From contig CALVYB010000009.1 of assembly GCA_944371955.1 (NCBI GenBank), positions 1-32,273 of the forward strand: a stretch of 32,273 nt of DNA, given 5' to 3'. Each line of letters opens with the position of its first letter. The stretch's first letter is position 1. The notes under the pieces are model-generated. The model was not told where the DNA came from, searched no databases, and saw nothing but the letters and a program-made list of their open reading frames with translations. The position numbers and the translations under genes were made by a program. Source of the stretch: an uncultured Bacilli bacterium (GTDB taxonomy: Bacteria; Bacillota_I; Bacilli_A; RF39; UBA660). Below are positions 8,602 to 16,560 of this stretch, in pieces.

Positions 8602-10332
8602 TTAAATATCTGATTCCGCTGTGTATAAATTTTGATATGGTTCACAACTTTCTAATAATTCTTTATGTTTTCCACTACCAGCTAATTTCCCTTTTTCAAT
8701 TACATGAATTGTATCAGCATCCACAATTGTTGATAATCTATGAGCAACAATAATTACTGTATGATCTTTTACTAAGTCATCAATCGTCTTTTTAATATAT
8801 TCTTGGGACTCATTATCAAGTGCAGAGGTCGCTTCGTCAAACAAAATTATTTTTGTATTTAAAAGGAGTGTTCTTGCGATTGCTATACGTTGTTTTTGCC
8901 CTCCTGATAAGTTTATTCCACCTTCTCCAATTACAGTATCATATTTATTAGGTAAACTCATTATGTACTCATCAATATAGGCTCTTTTACAACATTCTCT
9001 TACTTCTTCTAATGTTACATTTTCTTTTACTAGTCTAAAGTTTTCTAATATAGTTAAGTTAAATAAGAATGGACTTTGTCTAATAATTGATAAGTTGTTT
9101 CTTAAAGATTCTTCTGTTAAATCTTTGATATCTATATTATCAATCATAATCTTTCCTTTTGTAGCATCAAAGTATCTTAATAGTAAGTTAAATATTGTAC
9201 TTTTTCCATTTCCACTACGTCCAACAATAGCAATTTTTTTGTTTGGTTCAATAGTTAAATTTAACCCTTTTAAAGTATAATCTTCTTTTTCAGTATATTT
9301 AAATTTTACATTTTCAAACTTAATTATTCCTTTTGTATTTTCTAATACTTTATCACCATATTTTTCATCTTGATATAATTCATTATTCAGTATTTCACCA
9401 ATTCTTTTTAGAGATACTGTTACTTTATTAAAACTTACTCCAAAGTCGCTAATACTTTCTACTACTTCATCTATTCTCCAGATGTAGGACTCTATCATTA
9501 AGAAAATACCTAAACTAATCGCTCTATCTAAATAAAATTTTCCTGTTGTAAAAAGTATTAGGAATTGAATAATAAAATAAGCTAAACTATTAAAAGCATA
9601 ATACCATCTTTCGTATTTTCTAACTTGGGCAGTATGAGTAAATAATTTATCAATTACTTTAGAAATATTATTTTCTATAATCTTAGAAATACCTAAAGAT
9701 TTTATTTCTCTTATTCCAGTCATATTTTCTGTTGATACTTTTACATAGGCATCGCTTTCCTTTTTAATTTTTTCTTGGCTCTTTTTAATTCTTGGAAAGA
9801 ATTTGATAGAGATAAAGCCCATGATTATCGCTAACAGCATTATTTCTGCAAATAAGATCCATGATATTTGAATTGCAATTATAATTACCACTATTACTAC
9901 AATAGCTTTACAAATTAATCTCACCATTTTAGAAAGCAATTCCATTACTCTATCTGGATCTGTATATAATCTATTTATGAACTCTCCAACCCCTATATCT
10001 TCAAATGCTATGGCTGGTAATTTATCCATTTTTCTATATAAATCTTTACTTACACTTTTTGTAAATTTTATTTCAAAGTATGTATATAGATAATCTCTTG
10101 GTATTTGTAAAAAAGTATAAAGCAATATGTAAATACCTTCATAAACTGTCAAATATAAAGCAAATTGGTTAAAGTCTTTTGATGTTAATGCTTCTACTGC
10201 AACTCCCCAAAAATAGACAGCGATTAGTGCTGGTAAATATGATAAAGCAACTAGCATTACGTATAGAAATAATTTAAATTTATCATCTTTGATGTAATTC
10301 CAAAATATTTTAAAATGTTTTATTTTTTCCAT
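8602..10332 (-). CDS. ABC exporter, fused permease and ATPase
   Basis: This is a half-size type I (MsbA/LmrA-like) exporter of 576 residues that would act as a dimer in the membrane. The first 300 or so residues form a six-helix transmembrane domain. The ATPase domain follows, with Walker A GRSGNGKS near 370, Q-loop near IIRQSPF, signature LSGGQKQRIAIART, Walker B IILFDEATSALD and the H-loop VAHRLSTI. There is no N-terminal C39 peptidase domain, so it would not trim a double-glycine leader itself. An unpartnered half transporter normally forms a homodimer. It follows a 33-residue peptide gene and a terminator, apparently on the same transcript, which makes that peptide a candidate cargo; this is inference. 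Confidence 0.9.
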   Translation of the reverse strand: MEKIKHFKIFWNYIKDDKFKLFLYVMLVALSYLPALIAVYFWGVAVEALTSKDFNQFALYLTVYEGIYILLYTFLQIPRDYLYTYFEIKFTKSVSKDLYRKMDKLPAIAFEDIGVGEFINRLYTDPDRVMELLSKMVRLICKAIVVIVVIIIAIQISWILFAEIMLLAIIMGFISIKFFPRIKKSQEKIKKESDAYVKVSTENMTGIREIKSLGISKIIENNISKVIDKLFTHTAQVRKYERWYYAFNSLAYFIIQFLILFTTGKFYLDRAISLGIFLMIESYIWRIDEVVESISDFGVSFNKVTVSLKRIGEILNNELYQDEKYGDKVLENTKGIIKFENVKFKYTEKEDYTLKGLNLTIEPNKKIAIVGRSGNGKSTIFNLLLRYFDATKGKIMIDNIDIKDLTEESLRNNLSIIRQSPFLFNLTILENFRLVKENVTLEEVRECCKRAYIDEYIMSLPNKYDTVIGEGGINLSGGQKQRIAIARTLLLNTKIILFDEATSALDNESQEYIKKTIDDLVKDHTVIIVAHRLSTIVDADTIHVIEKGKLAGSGKHKELLESCEPYQNLYTAESDI

Positions 10333-10358
10333 ATCTTTCTCCTTTCTTTTTCACACAA

Positions 10359-10382
10359 AAAAACTACTTTGCAGTAGTTTTT
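10359..10382 (-). terminator. Terminator between peptide gene and ABC exporter
   Basis: A 10-bp stem (AAAAACTACT / AGTAGTTTTT) with a 4-base loop is followed by seven T on the minus strand. It lies between the small peptide gene and the exporter, for which no separate promoter is evident. Partial read-through would give much peptide and little exporter. Confidence 0.75.
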
Positions 10383-10397
10383 CTTTAATACCAACTA

Positions 10398-10499
10398 TTA
10401 TCCAATATTAAAGTCGTGGAAAACATTAAATGCTACCACTTCTACTGCAGAATATTTTTTTCTTAATTGTATTTTTTTGTTTGTAAATAAATATCTCAT
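10398..10499 (-). CDS. Unrecognised 33-residue peptide upstream of ABC exporter
   Basis: A short open frame starts at an ATG preceded by a strong GAAAGGAGTGG site and stops at TAA. The product is basic in its first half (MRYLFTNKKIQLRKK) and has a hydrophobic, Cys-free second half beginning YSAVEVVAF and ending DFNIG. I do not recognise a family. Its reality rests on the consensus promoter, the ribosome site, and a terminator directly behind it, which together form a complete small transcription unit. It could be a peptide signal, a bacteriocin or modified-peptide precursor exported by the next gene, or a leader peptide controlling the exporter. No peptide-modifying enzyme is encoded nearby. 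Confidence 0.65.
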   Translation of the reverse strand: MRYLFTNKKIQLRKKYSAVEVVAFNVFHDFNIG

Positions 10500-10532
10500 A
10501 TTTTCCACTCCTTTCTTTGTTTGACTGGCTTC

Positions 10533-10561
10533 ATGATAACACTCTTTGCTTTTTATGTCAA
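10533..10561 (-). promoter_or_regulatory. Promoter of the peptide-ABC unit
   Basis: On the minus strand a perfect -35 TTGACA (10556-10561) and -10 TATCAT (10533-10538) are 17 bases apart, ending 33 bases before the peptide start codon. The -35 box overlaps the stop codon of the preceding phosphodiesterase gene. Confidence 0.8.
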
Positions 10562-11667
10562 TAAGTTTTATCAATTACGATTATTGGAATATATATTTCA
10601 TCATCTGTATATCCAGCATGTTGAGATACTAAAATATCATCATCATCCATTATGAAACATTTATTAGAATCTTCAGCTATTGCTAGAAAATCCCCTAAAT
10701 TATCTTTAAATAACGGATGATATTCTCCTGGGCCAAATAAATTACTTTCTATTATTTCTTCTTTAGTATATAACTTAAATTCTTTTCCAAAGTATTTATC
10801 AAATAATCTTTTAAATTCTTCTTTTTTCTCTTCTTTTACATGAAATGAAGTTGCTCTTTGTTCTATAGAAGTTGTATTTTTTAAAGTATCTAATAAATCT
10901 TGATATTGATTTAAAAAAATATGGTCTATTTTTTTATGACCGTGATCTGCCACTATAAATAAAATGGTATTTTTTAGATTTTTACATAGATTTTCTATTT
11001 TAGTATTTCTTTCTTCAATTAATCTTTTTGCTTCCATACTGTCAGGTCCATAATAATGCATAGTATGATCTGGTTCTGTATCGTAGGCATAGATATATTT
11101 TTTACCAGGTTCTTTAGTAAAGTTATTAATTTGTTCTAACATATCATCTAGTCCGTGATAAATAGTCTTTTGAAAAGGATATAATTCTATTCCTTTTCCT
11201 AATCCTTGTTCTTCTATTTGTTCTGGTATTGATTTAAATTTATAAAATTTATCTTTTATTTTTAGAAAATCTTCATCTTTAGTAATTTTTCCTTTTTCAG
11301 TTTCTAAATAAAGAGTTATTACTTTATCAATTGGTTTTATATAGACATTCCATCCTAGATAACCATGTTCACTTGGATTTAGCCCAGTCTGCATAGCTGT
11401 TGTTGCAGCGGTTGTAGTAGCAGGAAAAACAGTAGTTATTTCTTTTAGTTTATGTTTTCTTAAAAAACTTTCTTCTTGTAGTGTTCTATCTAAAATTCTA
11501 GAACCTATTCCATCAAATAAAATAACCACTACATTTTCTGGATTTTTTTCTTCTAATAGTTCATCTATATAGGAAAGTGTATTATGTTTTGGAGTCAATC
11601 CAAAATATTTTTGTATAGAACAAGCAAAATTTGTAATACATTCATTATAATTATTTTTTACTTTCAT
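10558..11667 (-). CDS. Alkaline phosphatase superfamily phosphodiesterase/nucleotide pyrophosphatase-like enzyme
   Basis: This 369-residue soluble enzyme belongs to the type I phosphodiesterase/nucleotide pyrophosphatase branch. The metal-binding LFDGIG motif has Asp52, and the nucleophile Thr lies in TTVFPATTTAATT (about 78-90), followed by TGLNPSEHG. Further metal ligands come in EPDHTMHYYG (about 203-212), VADHGHKKID (about 245-254) and a C-terminal His in VSQHAGY. No signal peptide is visible, so it probably acts in the cytosol. Its start overlaps the end of the deoxyribosyltransferase-like gene by 17 bases, which suggests translational coupling and a joint role in nucleotide or nucleoside handling. 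The substrate is not determinable; phosphonoacetate or phospholipid headgroup hydrolases share the fold. Confidence 0.85.
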   Translation of the reverse strand: MKVKNNYNECITNFACSIQKYFGLTPKHNTLSYIDELLEEKNPENVVVILFDGIGSRILDRTLQEESFLRKHKLKEITTVFPATTTAATTAMQTGLNPSEHGYLGWNVYIKPIDKVITLYLETEKGKITKDEDFLKIKDKFYKFKSIPEQIEEQGLGKGIELYPFQKTIYHGLDDMLEQINNFTKEPGKKYIYAYDTEPDHTMHYYGPDSMEAKRLIEERNTKIENLCKNLKNTILFIVADHGHKKIDHIFLNQYQDLLDTLKNTTSIEQRATSFHVKEEKKEEFKRLFDKYFGKEFKLYTKEEIIESNLFGPGEYHPLFKDNLGDFLAIAEDSNKCFIMDDDDILVSQHAGYTDDEIYIPIIVIDKTY

Positions 11668-12133
11668 TTTCTTCCTTTTCCTCTACCATTTTTATTGTTT
11701 CTATCAATAATTTTTCTAAATCATTAATTGGTTTTTTATTGTAGTCTAATTCATATAGCCAATCTAAATATTTTATCTTTTTGGCATAGTCTGGTCTACC
11801 ATATATTACTTTTTTAGTAGGAAGCCAGTAACCAAATTCTACATTGGTAGTAAATCCAGCCATATCAGGTAAAGTTCTTGGTACCCAAAAACATATTATG
11901 GTTGCTTCTGTTAAAACAAGTCGTTCCCACATTGCTTGGTCGGTATAATCCTCTTTTGGATGCCATGTAGAATATTCTGGTACATAAACAACCCCATCAA
12001 AATTTAATTTTTCTAAAATTGCGCAAGCTTCTTTTCTCCAAGATATTTGATTTTCTCCTCTTGGAGTTGGCCCTGCTAAAAATATTGATTTTTTACCTGT
12101 AATTACAGGTTGGTCTGAATAATTTATTTGCAT
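11651..12133 (-). CDS. Nucleoside 2-deoxyribosyltransferase-like protein
   Basis: The 160-residue protein carries the deoxyribosyltransferase-like fold of the Nuc_deoxyri_tr2 type. It opens with IFLAGPTPR (about 17-25), has SWRKEA (about 31-36), a YVPEYS segment, the acidic WER helix and ICFWVPR, then GFTTNVEFGYW (about 103-113), where the Glu would be the nucleophile. The classical enzymes swap bases on deoxynucleosides; this branch is often uncharacterised and may act as a nucleoside hydrolase. Its 3' end overlaps the phosphodiesterase gene, so both are probably made together. The C-terminus is highly charged (EEKEENESKK). Confidence 0.82.
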   Translation of the reverse strand: MQINYSDQPVITGKKSIFLAGPTPRGENQISWRKEACAILEKLNFDGVVYVPEYSTWHPKEDYTDQAMWERLVLTEATIICFWVPRTLPDMAGFTTNVEFGYWLPTKKVIYGRPDYAKKIKYLDWLYELDYNKKPINDLEKLLIETIKMVEEKEENESKK

Positions 12134-12153
12134 ATTATTTACTCCTTTATTAT

Positions 12154-12501
12154 TTATTCTTCTATATATTCATGCTGTTCTGGTGTCCACGCTGGCGTAC
12201 GTGGCACCGCCGCTGTAAAGTGGCCTTCAAAAGCGTAACTCTCACCTTTATCTATTAAAAGCACATCACCTTGTTCAAATTCTATTTTTTGTCTTTCCCC
12301 TTTTTTATTTAAGATACCATTTCCCTCCATGATATAAAGTAATTCTTTACAATTAGTATTTGTCTGATAACCTTTTTTAGGGCTTTTACCATTAATTTTT
12401 ACTATGGCAAAATTGATATCTTTATCAATTGTTGGATAATCCATTCCAGAAAATCCATCTCCATTATATAATTCAGCTTCTTCTTTCTTTATGTGTTCCA
12501 T
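12154..12501 (-). CDS. Small cupin-domain protein
   Basis: The 115-residue single-domain protein has the cupin beta-barrel pattern: KELLYIMEGNGIL at about 49-61, and EFEQGDVLLIDKGESYAF at about 71-88, which resembles the G(D)xxxxPxGxxH second motif without its His. Metal ligands are therefore incomplete compared with classical cupins. The substrate is unknown. It starts directly after a decayed gene, whose last bases supply the AAAGGA ribosome site, and stops 20 bases before the deoxyribosyltransferase-like gene. Confidence 0.75.
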   Translation of the reverse strand: MEHIKKEEAELYNGDGFSGMDYPTIDKDINFAIVKINGKSPKKGYQTNTNCKELLYIMEGNGILNKKGERQKIEFEQGDVLLIDKGESYAFEGHFTAAVPRTPAWTPEQHEYIEE

Positions 12502-12504
12502 ATT

Positions 12505-12717
12505 CTATATCCTTTCTATTGAGCAAGTCATGCACCTAAAATCTCCACCAATTTTACTTATTTCTTCTTTTGGTGTTTCTTATTGAATGCGTTTATAATT
12601 AGAATTCGTTATAATTATTTTATTATTTATTGCTAAACTTGTAGCATTAAAATAGGATGCACTTGAGACGATTACTTTGTGTAATTTGTCGTATTCATTA
12701 TTTGTTTGTACTTTCAT
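12505..12717 (-). pseudogene. Remnant of a dimethylarginine dimethylaminohydrolase/amidinotransferase-like gene
   Basis: An ATG with an AGGAGGT site starts a frame reading MKVQTNNEYDKLHKVIVSS, like the N-terminus of the guanidino-modifying (DDAH/amidinotransferase) family. It meets TAA at 12580-12582 after 45 codons. The same frame then continues and ends GGDFRCMTCSIER before a TAG at 12505-12507, which resembles the family's C-terminal block with its catalytic Cys. Only about 70 codons of the usual 250 or more remain, so the middle is deleted and a stop has arisen. Family assignment is from memory of these end motifs. Confidence 0.55.
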
Positions 12718-12731
12718 TAGAACCTCCTATC

Positions 12732-13286
12732 TTATATTTCTGTTAATAGTTCTTTGAATTCTTGGTATCCACTTTCTGTATTTAAATGACCTCCATTAGA
12801 AATTACTTTTTGATTATTTGTGATAGTATCAGCAAATTCTTTTTCTGCTTCATATTTTACATATGGATCATTATCTGAGTAGTAACAAACAATATCATCA
12901 CAATATTTTGTTATATCTTCTAAATTATCTAAATACATACTTTTATTTACTACATCATAGTCTTCGTCTATTCCTAAGTAGTTATTAAAACCGCAGATAA
13001 ACACTAACTTTTTTACTTTTAATTTATTTTCTATTAAAAACTTACAAATAAATACTGGTGCAATAGAATGAGCAAATATGGTTGTATTTTCTGTTAACAC
13101 TTTAGCATCTACATAAGCTTTTAATAATTTAGACCAATTTTCGTAAGTTTGAAATCCTACTCCTGATGGAAAATCAGGAGTGTATACATCTAAACCTTTT
13201 TCTTCTAGCTCTGTTCTTAAATATGGTATCCAATTTGAAAAAGGACTAGAAAAACTTCCGTGAACGATTAAGTAATTATTTTTCAT
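12732..13286 (-). CDS. RBBP9/YdeN-type alpha/beta hydrolase
   Basis: This is a small serine hydrolase of 184 residues. It opens with YLIVHGSFSSPFSNWIPYL (about 5-23), the oxyanion-hole region of this family. The nucleophile elbow is FAHSIAP near residues 71-77, a weak variant of GxSxG with Ser74. Asp in YSDNDPYV (about 136-143) and His in GGHLN (about 165-169) complete the triad. The family is annotated as serine hydrolases of unknown natural substrate. It stops one base before the pnuC stop region and is likely cotranscribed with it. Confidence 0.85.
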   Translation of the reverse strand: MKNNYLIVHGSFSSPFSNWIPYLRTELEEKGLDVYTPDFPSGVGFQTYENWSKLLKAYVDAKVLTENTTIFAHSIAPVFICKFLIENKLKVKKLVFICGFNNYLGIDEDYDVVNKSMYLDNLEDITKYCDDIVCYYSDNDPYVKYEAEKEFADTITNNQKVISNGGHLNTESGYQEFKELLTEI

Positions 13287-13287
13287 A

Positions 13288-13947
13288 TTATTTTTTTCCT
13301 TTCTTACTTTCTATATTCCATTTTAAAATTCCATAAATATTAATTAAGAAATACCCAATTGATACTAATAGCATCATGAGAGCATTTTCCCCGTGATATA
13401 CGAAGGTGATTGCCCAGATACTTAAATCTATTATATTATTTATTAACCAAACCCACCATGCCTCTTTAAAACGAAGAATCATTAAGATAACTCCACATAG
13501 ATTAATGCAGTTAGAAGTAGCGTCCATAAATGCTAATCTTTGATTTGGGATTAAGGATAATAGACATCCTAATAACAAACTACCTAAAATACAGCATGTT
13601 GTAATTATAATAGAATTTTTTAAGGTAAATTCTTTTACTTTTATTTTCTTATCTTTTTCTAGATTTTTATTCCACATAATAAAACCCAAAATTTGTAGAA
13701 CAGAAAATACAAAAATATAAAAGAAGAAAATTCCATATAAGTTGTTCTTCCATGCAACAACACCCATAAGCAAATAATTAATTAATCCTAAAATATAATT
13801 TATTCGTTTTCTTTCCGTTGCAAAATAAGTACACAATACGCCAGTAGCTAGAGTGGCACCTCCTATTATAATATCTTTTGAAATTGTCCCTAATATTACT
13901 GATATTGTGATACATATTATCGTAATTGTTAAATACTTTTTATTCAT
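13288..13947 (-). CDS. pnuC: PnuC-family nicotinamide riboside transporter
   Basis: This is a membrane facilitator of the PnuC/SWEET-like fold that imports a vitamin precursor, usually nicotinamide riboside, for NAD synthesis. The 219 residues have seven predicted helices. The family hallmark is the segment near residues 165-180 with aromatic residues and Asn (EAWWVWLINNIID), preceded by NCINLCG. The cytosolic kinase NadR that traps the riboside is not in the window. Relatives carry thiamine or riboflavin (PnuT, PnuX), so the substrate is an inference. No riboswitch that I can recognise lies in the 95 bases upstream. Confidence 0.85.
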   Translation of the reverse strand: MNKKYLTITIICITISVILGTISKDIIIGGATLATGVLCTYFATERKRINYILGLINYLLMGVVAWKNNLYGIFFFYIFVFSVLQILGFIMWNKNLEKDKKIKVKEFTLKNSIIITTCCILGSLLLGCLLSLIPNQRLAFMDATSNCINLCGVILMILRFKEAWWVWLINNIIDLSIWAITFVYHGENALMMLLVSIGYFLINIYGILKWNIESKKGKK

Positions 13948-14042
13948 TTTAATTACTCCATGCTATATATTTTTAAAGTTAGTTTATTGTTATATTTCTA
14001 AGCCTTTAGAACTATTTATTATATCTTCGCTGGACCATCTAC

Positions 14043-14460
14043 TTAGTCTTTCATGTAATCTTTGATTTTTGTTAATATTTCTTCATTCCATTCCTCACCT
14101 TGAGAAAATTTGTTAAAGTATTTTGATCTTTCCAAGTTATATCAAACAAATTTATACTTTTGTCGTATCTAGGGAAAGCATGATAGTGAACAAAATGGTC
14201 GTGCATCATCATTATTATATAATTAAACTTTATTGCACCAAATTTTTCTTTACATTTATTTTCATACCATTTTACTACTTCAGGAAACTCCTTACTTTCT
14301 TCTGGTAAAAGGTTAGCTACTGATTGAGTTTCTCTTTTCAATAATAATACTGCAGAACCTAAAGTTGTTTGTTTTCCTCTGATACATATTATCCAATAAT
14401 TAAACTCTTTGATACATCTTTCGTGAAGCTTAAATTATTCATAAATGTTAAATCTGACAT
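14043..14460 (-). pseudogene. HIT-family (Ap4A hydrolase-like) gene with two frameshifts
   Basis: The reading begins at an ATG at 14460 with AAGGAG upstream (MSDLTFMN), then must change frame near 14433. It continues FKLHERCIKEFNYW, then RGKQTTLGSAVLLLKRE, where the second segment resembles the N-terminal block of HIT-like dinucleotide hydrolases. The long central frame holds the HIT-type motif FVHYHAFPRY. A second shift near 14110 is needed to reach FSQGEEWNEEILTKIKDYMKD and the TAA at 14043. All three frames together give about 139 residues, the normal size for the family. It follows the DapB-fusion gene by 16 bases. The shifts may be true decay or assembly errors in A/T runs. Confidence 0.65.
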
Positions 14461-14476
14461 TCTTTTCTCCTTTTTA

Positions 14477-15619
14477 TTATCGTTTGATTGTTCCACCTTG
14501 GCATTTTAATATGTAAACTCTTTTCCCTTCTTTTTCTATTACTTCTTCTCCTTCGAAATTCATTAAATCTCCAGTTGCTTGAAATGTGTATCTATATCCT
14601 TGATTATTCAATTCTCTAGGACCTCTCACTGGAATAATATCATCTTGTCCTACTTGCATTAGTGCAGGTCTTAATGCTTTGTCCATTGCTTCTTCACTTA
14701 ATGTTTCGTCTAATGTTTTACCATAGTAGATCATTCCCCAGATAGGATTTTCTCCATCTTTGTATACTACTTCTTGTCCCTGAAAAACGGTTCCTCCAAA
14801 ATACGTATCATGGTAAGTCCAATTACCTCTTTTATATTCATAGTCATGGGAACCTCTTCTTGTTGATGGAGCTTTTTCTACATTTTCATTCGCATAGGTT
14901 TGTTGTTTAGCTTCTATTAAAAAGTGTTGTAATTCGGCTAACTCTTGTTCCTTAAATAATCGATCTAAATCATATATTCCTGATGGAGTTTTATCTTTCA
15001 TCATTCTAGCTATTTCTAGTACATTTTCTGCTAGTTCTTTAAAACCTACAACACGACATTCTAAATTGTCTACTTTCCAATCGTTTATTAACTCATCATA
15101 TTCTAGATAAGAATTAATATTTACTGTTTTTCCAGTTTCGGCTAACACTCTTTTTGCAATTACTTTGGCTGTTTCGCTTGGAACTTTTTTTGTTTTATAG
15201 TGAGTTTCTATTAAATCAAATGATTGTTTCTCACTTTGTTTTGCATATGCTACTACTTTATCAATAAATTTTTTTACACCAAATCTAAAGTTTCCACCCC
15301 TAAATACAGGAATAACTTTTGATGCTTCCTCAAAACGATTTTGTTGTTCTTCTGTAAGTCCTGCTGTTCCTATTATAATTGGTTTTCTTATGCTTAAAGC
15401 ATAGTCTAATACTCTATCAAAACTATCCTTATGAGAGAAATCCACAATAACGTCAAAATCTACTGGTATATTCTCTAATTCATCATAACTATAAAAGTTT
15501 CTATTATTTCTGGATAGTCCGGCAACTATTTCAAAACATTCACTGCTTTGCGCTATTCTTTGGGCTTCTTTTCCTGTTCTGCCTGTAATCCCACTCCATA
15601 ATATTTTTACTTTTTCCAT
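14477..15619 (-). CDS. Fusion of a divergent DapB-like reductase and a DUF5680 domain
   Basis: Residues 1-220 follow dihydrodipicolinate reductase: the nucleotide-binding loop GITGRTG at 10-16, DVIVDFSH at 56-63, IIIGTAGLTEEQ at 81-92, and a C-terminal TPSGIYDLDRL at 211-221. The catalytic segment, normally HHxxKxDxPSGTA, reads HYKTKKVPSETA at 140-151, so one His, the Asp and the Gly of SGT are changed. Residues 225-380 resemble DUF5680 (RRGSHDYEYKRGNW, YHDTYFGG, YEYK and C-terminal GGTIK). A DapB activity in lysine and diaminopimelate synthesis is therefore doubtful; an NAD(P)H-dependent enzyme with another substrate is more likely. No other lysine pathway gene is nearby. Confidence 0.8.
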   Translation of the reverse strand: MEKVKILWSGITGRTGKEAQRIAQSSECFEIVAGLSRNNRNFYSYDELENIPVDFDVIVDFSHKDSFDRVLDYALSIRKPIIIGTAGLTEEQQNRFEEASKVIPVFRGGNFRFGVKKFIDKVVAYAKQSEKQSFDLIETHYKTKKVPSETAKVIAKRVLAETGKTVNINSYLEYDELINDWKVDNLECRVVGFKELAENVLEIARMMKDKTPSGIYDLDRLFKEQELAELQHFLIEAKQQTYANENVEKAPSTRRGSHDYEYKRGNWTYHDTYFGGTVFQGQEVVYKDGENPIWGMIYYGKTLDETLSEEAMDKALRPALMQVGQDDIIPVRGPRELNNQGYRYTFQATGDLMNFEGEEVIEKEGKRVYILKCQGGTIKR

Positions 15620-15633
15620 ACATTTATTCCTTT

Positions 15634-16170
15634 CTAATCATGTATTGTGCTAATAATCTTATTTATTTTATCTTTATATTCTTTATCTCTTGTTACATCA
15701 TCGATTTTGGAAGGATCACCAGTAGTAAAATAATCTAAAAATTTAAAATTAAAATTTAACCACTCACTAATTCCCTCAAAGTATCTTACTACGGCTTCTA
15801 TTTCTTTTTCGTTTTCTTCTTGAGTTGCTTGTCCAGTTAAGATTAAATAAATCGTTTTTCCATTAAAATAATCATGATGATAAAATGGATTGCATCTATC
15901 TATCATATTTTTTAATAGCCCTGTAATATGACTCATATATAAAGGACTGGCAAGTACAATTTTGTCATTTTCTTTTAATCCTTGATAAAATTCCTGCATA
16001 TCATCTTTTTGAATACAATATTCATCTAATATTTTCCTACATTTATCACAACCTAAACAATATTTTATATTCTTGTGAGATAGTGATAATAATTGATCCT
16101 TTTCTGTTTTAATTTCCTTTAATATTTGATAATTATTTTTTTCTCTATTACTTCCGTTAATTAATAACAT
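15634..16170 (-). CDS. Flavodoxin-like NAD(P)H-dependent oxidoreductase
   Basis: The 178-residue protein belongs to the NADPH-dependent FMN reductase/WrbA-like group. The phosphate-binding loop LLINGSNREKNN (about 2-13) is followed by CLGCDKC (about 38-44), a Cys motif typical of iron-sulfur flavoprotein-like members. ASPLYMSHITGLLKNMIDR (about 74-92) is the FMN ring-binding segment. It would bind FMN and pass electrons to an unknown acceptor. It ends 14 bases before the DapB-fusion gene, so the two may be expressed together; a redox link is only suggested by position. Confidence 0.85.
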   Translation of the reverse strand: MLLINGSNREKNNYQILKEIKTEKDQLLSLSHKNIKYCLGCDKCRKILDEYCIQKDDMQEFYQGLKENDKIVLASPLYMSHITGLLKNMIDRCNPFYHHDYFNGKTIYLILTGQATQEENEKEIEAVVRYFEGISEWLNFNFKFLDYFTTGDPSKIDDVTRDKEYKDKINKIISTIHD

Positions 16171-16181
16171 AAACCTCTCCC

Positions 16182-16496
16182 TTATCTAGTTTCTTTTTCT
16201 ATCCAATCTAGATATTCTTTTGATCCTTCTTTTATTTCTTCAGCAAATATTTCAGCTATTTCATAAGTATGAAGTTTTTTTATTTCTTCTTCTATTTCTT
16301 TAAACAACTCTTTTTTGGTTTTCATTTCTAAAACGTATTCTTTACCTTGTTCTATTTGATTATTGTACCACCAAATAGACGTTACCTCTCTTCTTTGAAT
16401 ACTACTTACGAGTTTCTTTTCTAGTAGTATTTTAGTTATTTGTTCTGCAATTTCTAAATTATCTATAGTGGTTTTTACATTGTAATATAGTGACAT
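16182..16496 (-). CDS. cutA: CutA1-type protein
   Basis: This is a small trimeric cytosolic protein of 104 residues from the CutA1 family, historically linked to divalent cation tolerance and structurally like PII signalling proteins. The family pattern is visible as a central IWWYNNQIEQGKEYVLEMKT segment (about 41-60), followed by KLHTYEIAEIFAEEI (about 74-88), equivalent to the usual HPYxxPEI block. The start has a GAGGAG site. Its biochemical role is unsettled across bacteria. Confidence 0.88.
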   Translation of the reverse strand: MSLYYNVKTTIDNLEIAEQITKILLEKKLVSSIQRREVTSIWWYNNQIEQGKEYVLEMKTKKELFKEIEEEIKKLHTYEIAEIFAEEIKEGSKEYLDWIEKETR

Positions 16497-16560
16497 ATGA
16501 CTCCTCTTTTCTAATTTTATTATAGCAAAAATTAATAGGAAAACCAGTTTTTAGAATTAT

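Noticed and set aside
13948-14042. Riboswitch (NAD-II or preQ1 type) upstream of pnuC
   Set aside because: I could not find the conserved elements of any known class in this short stretch.
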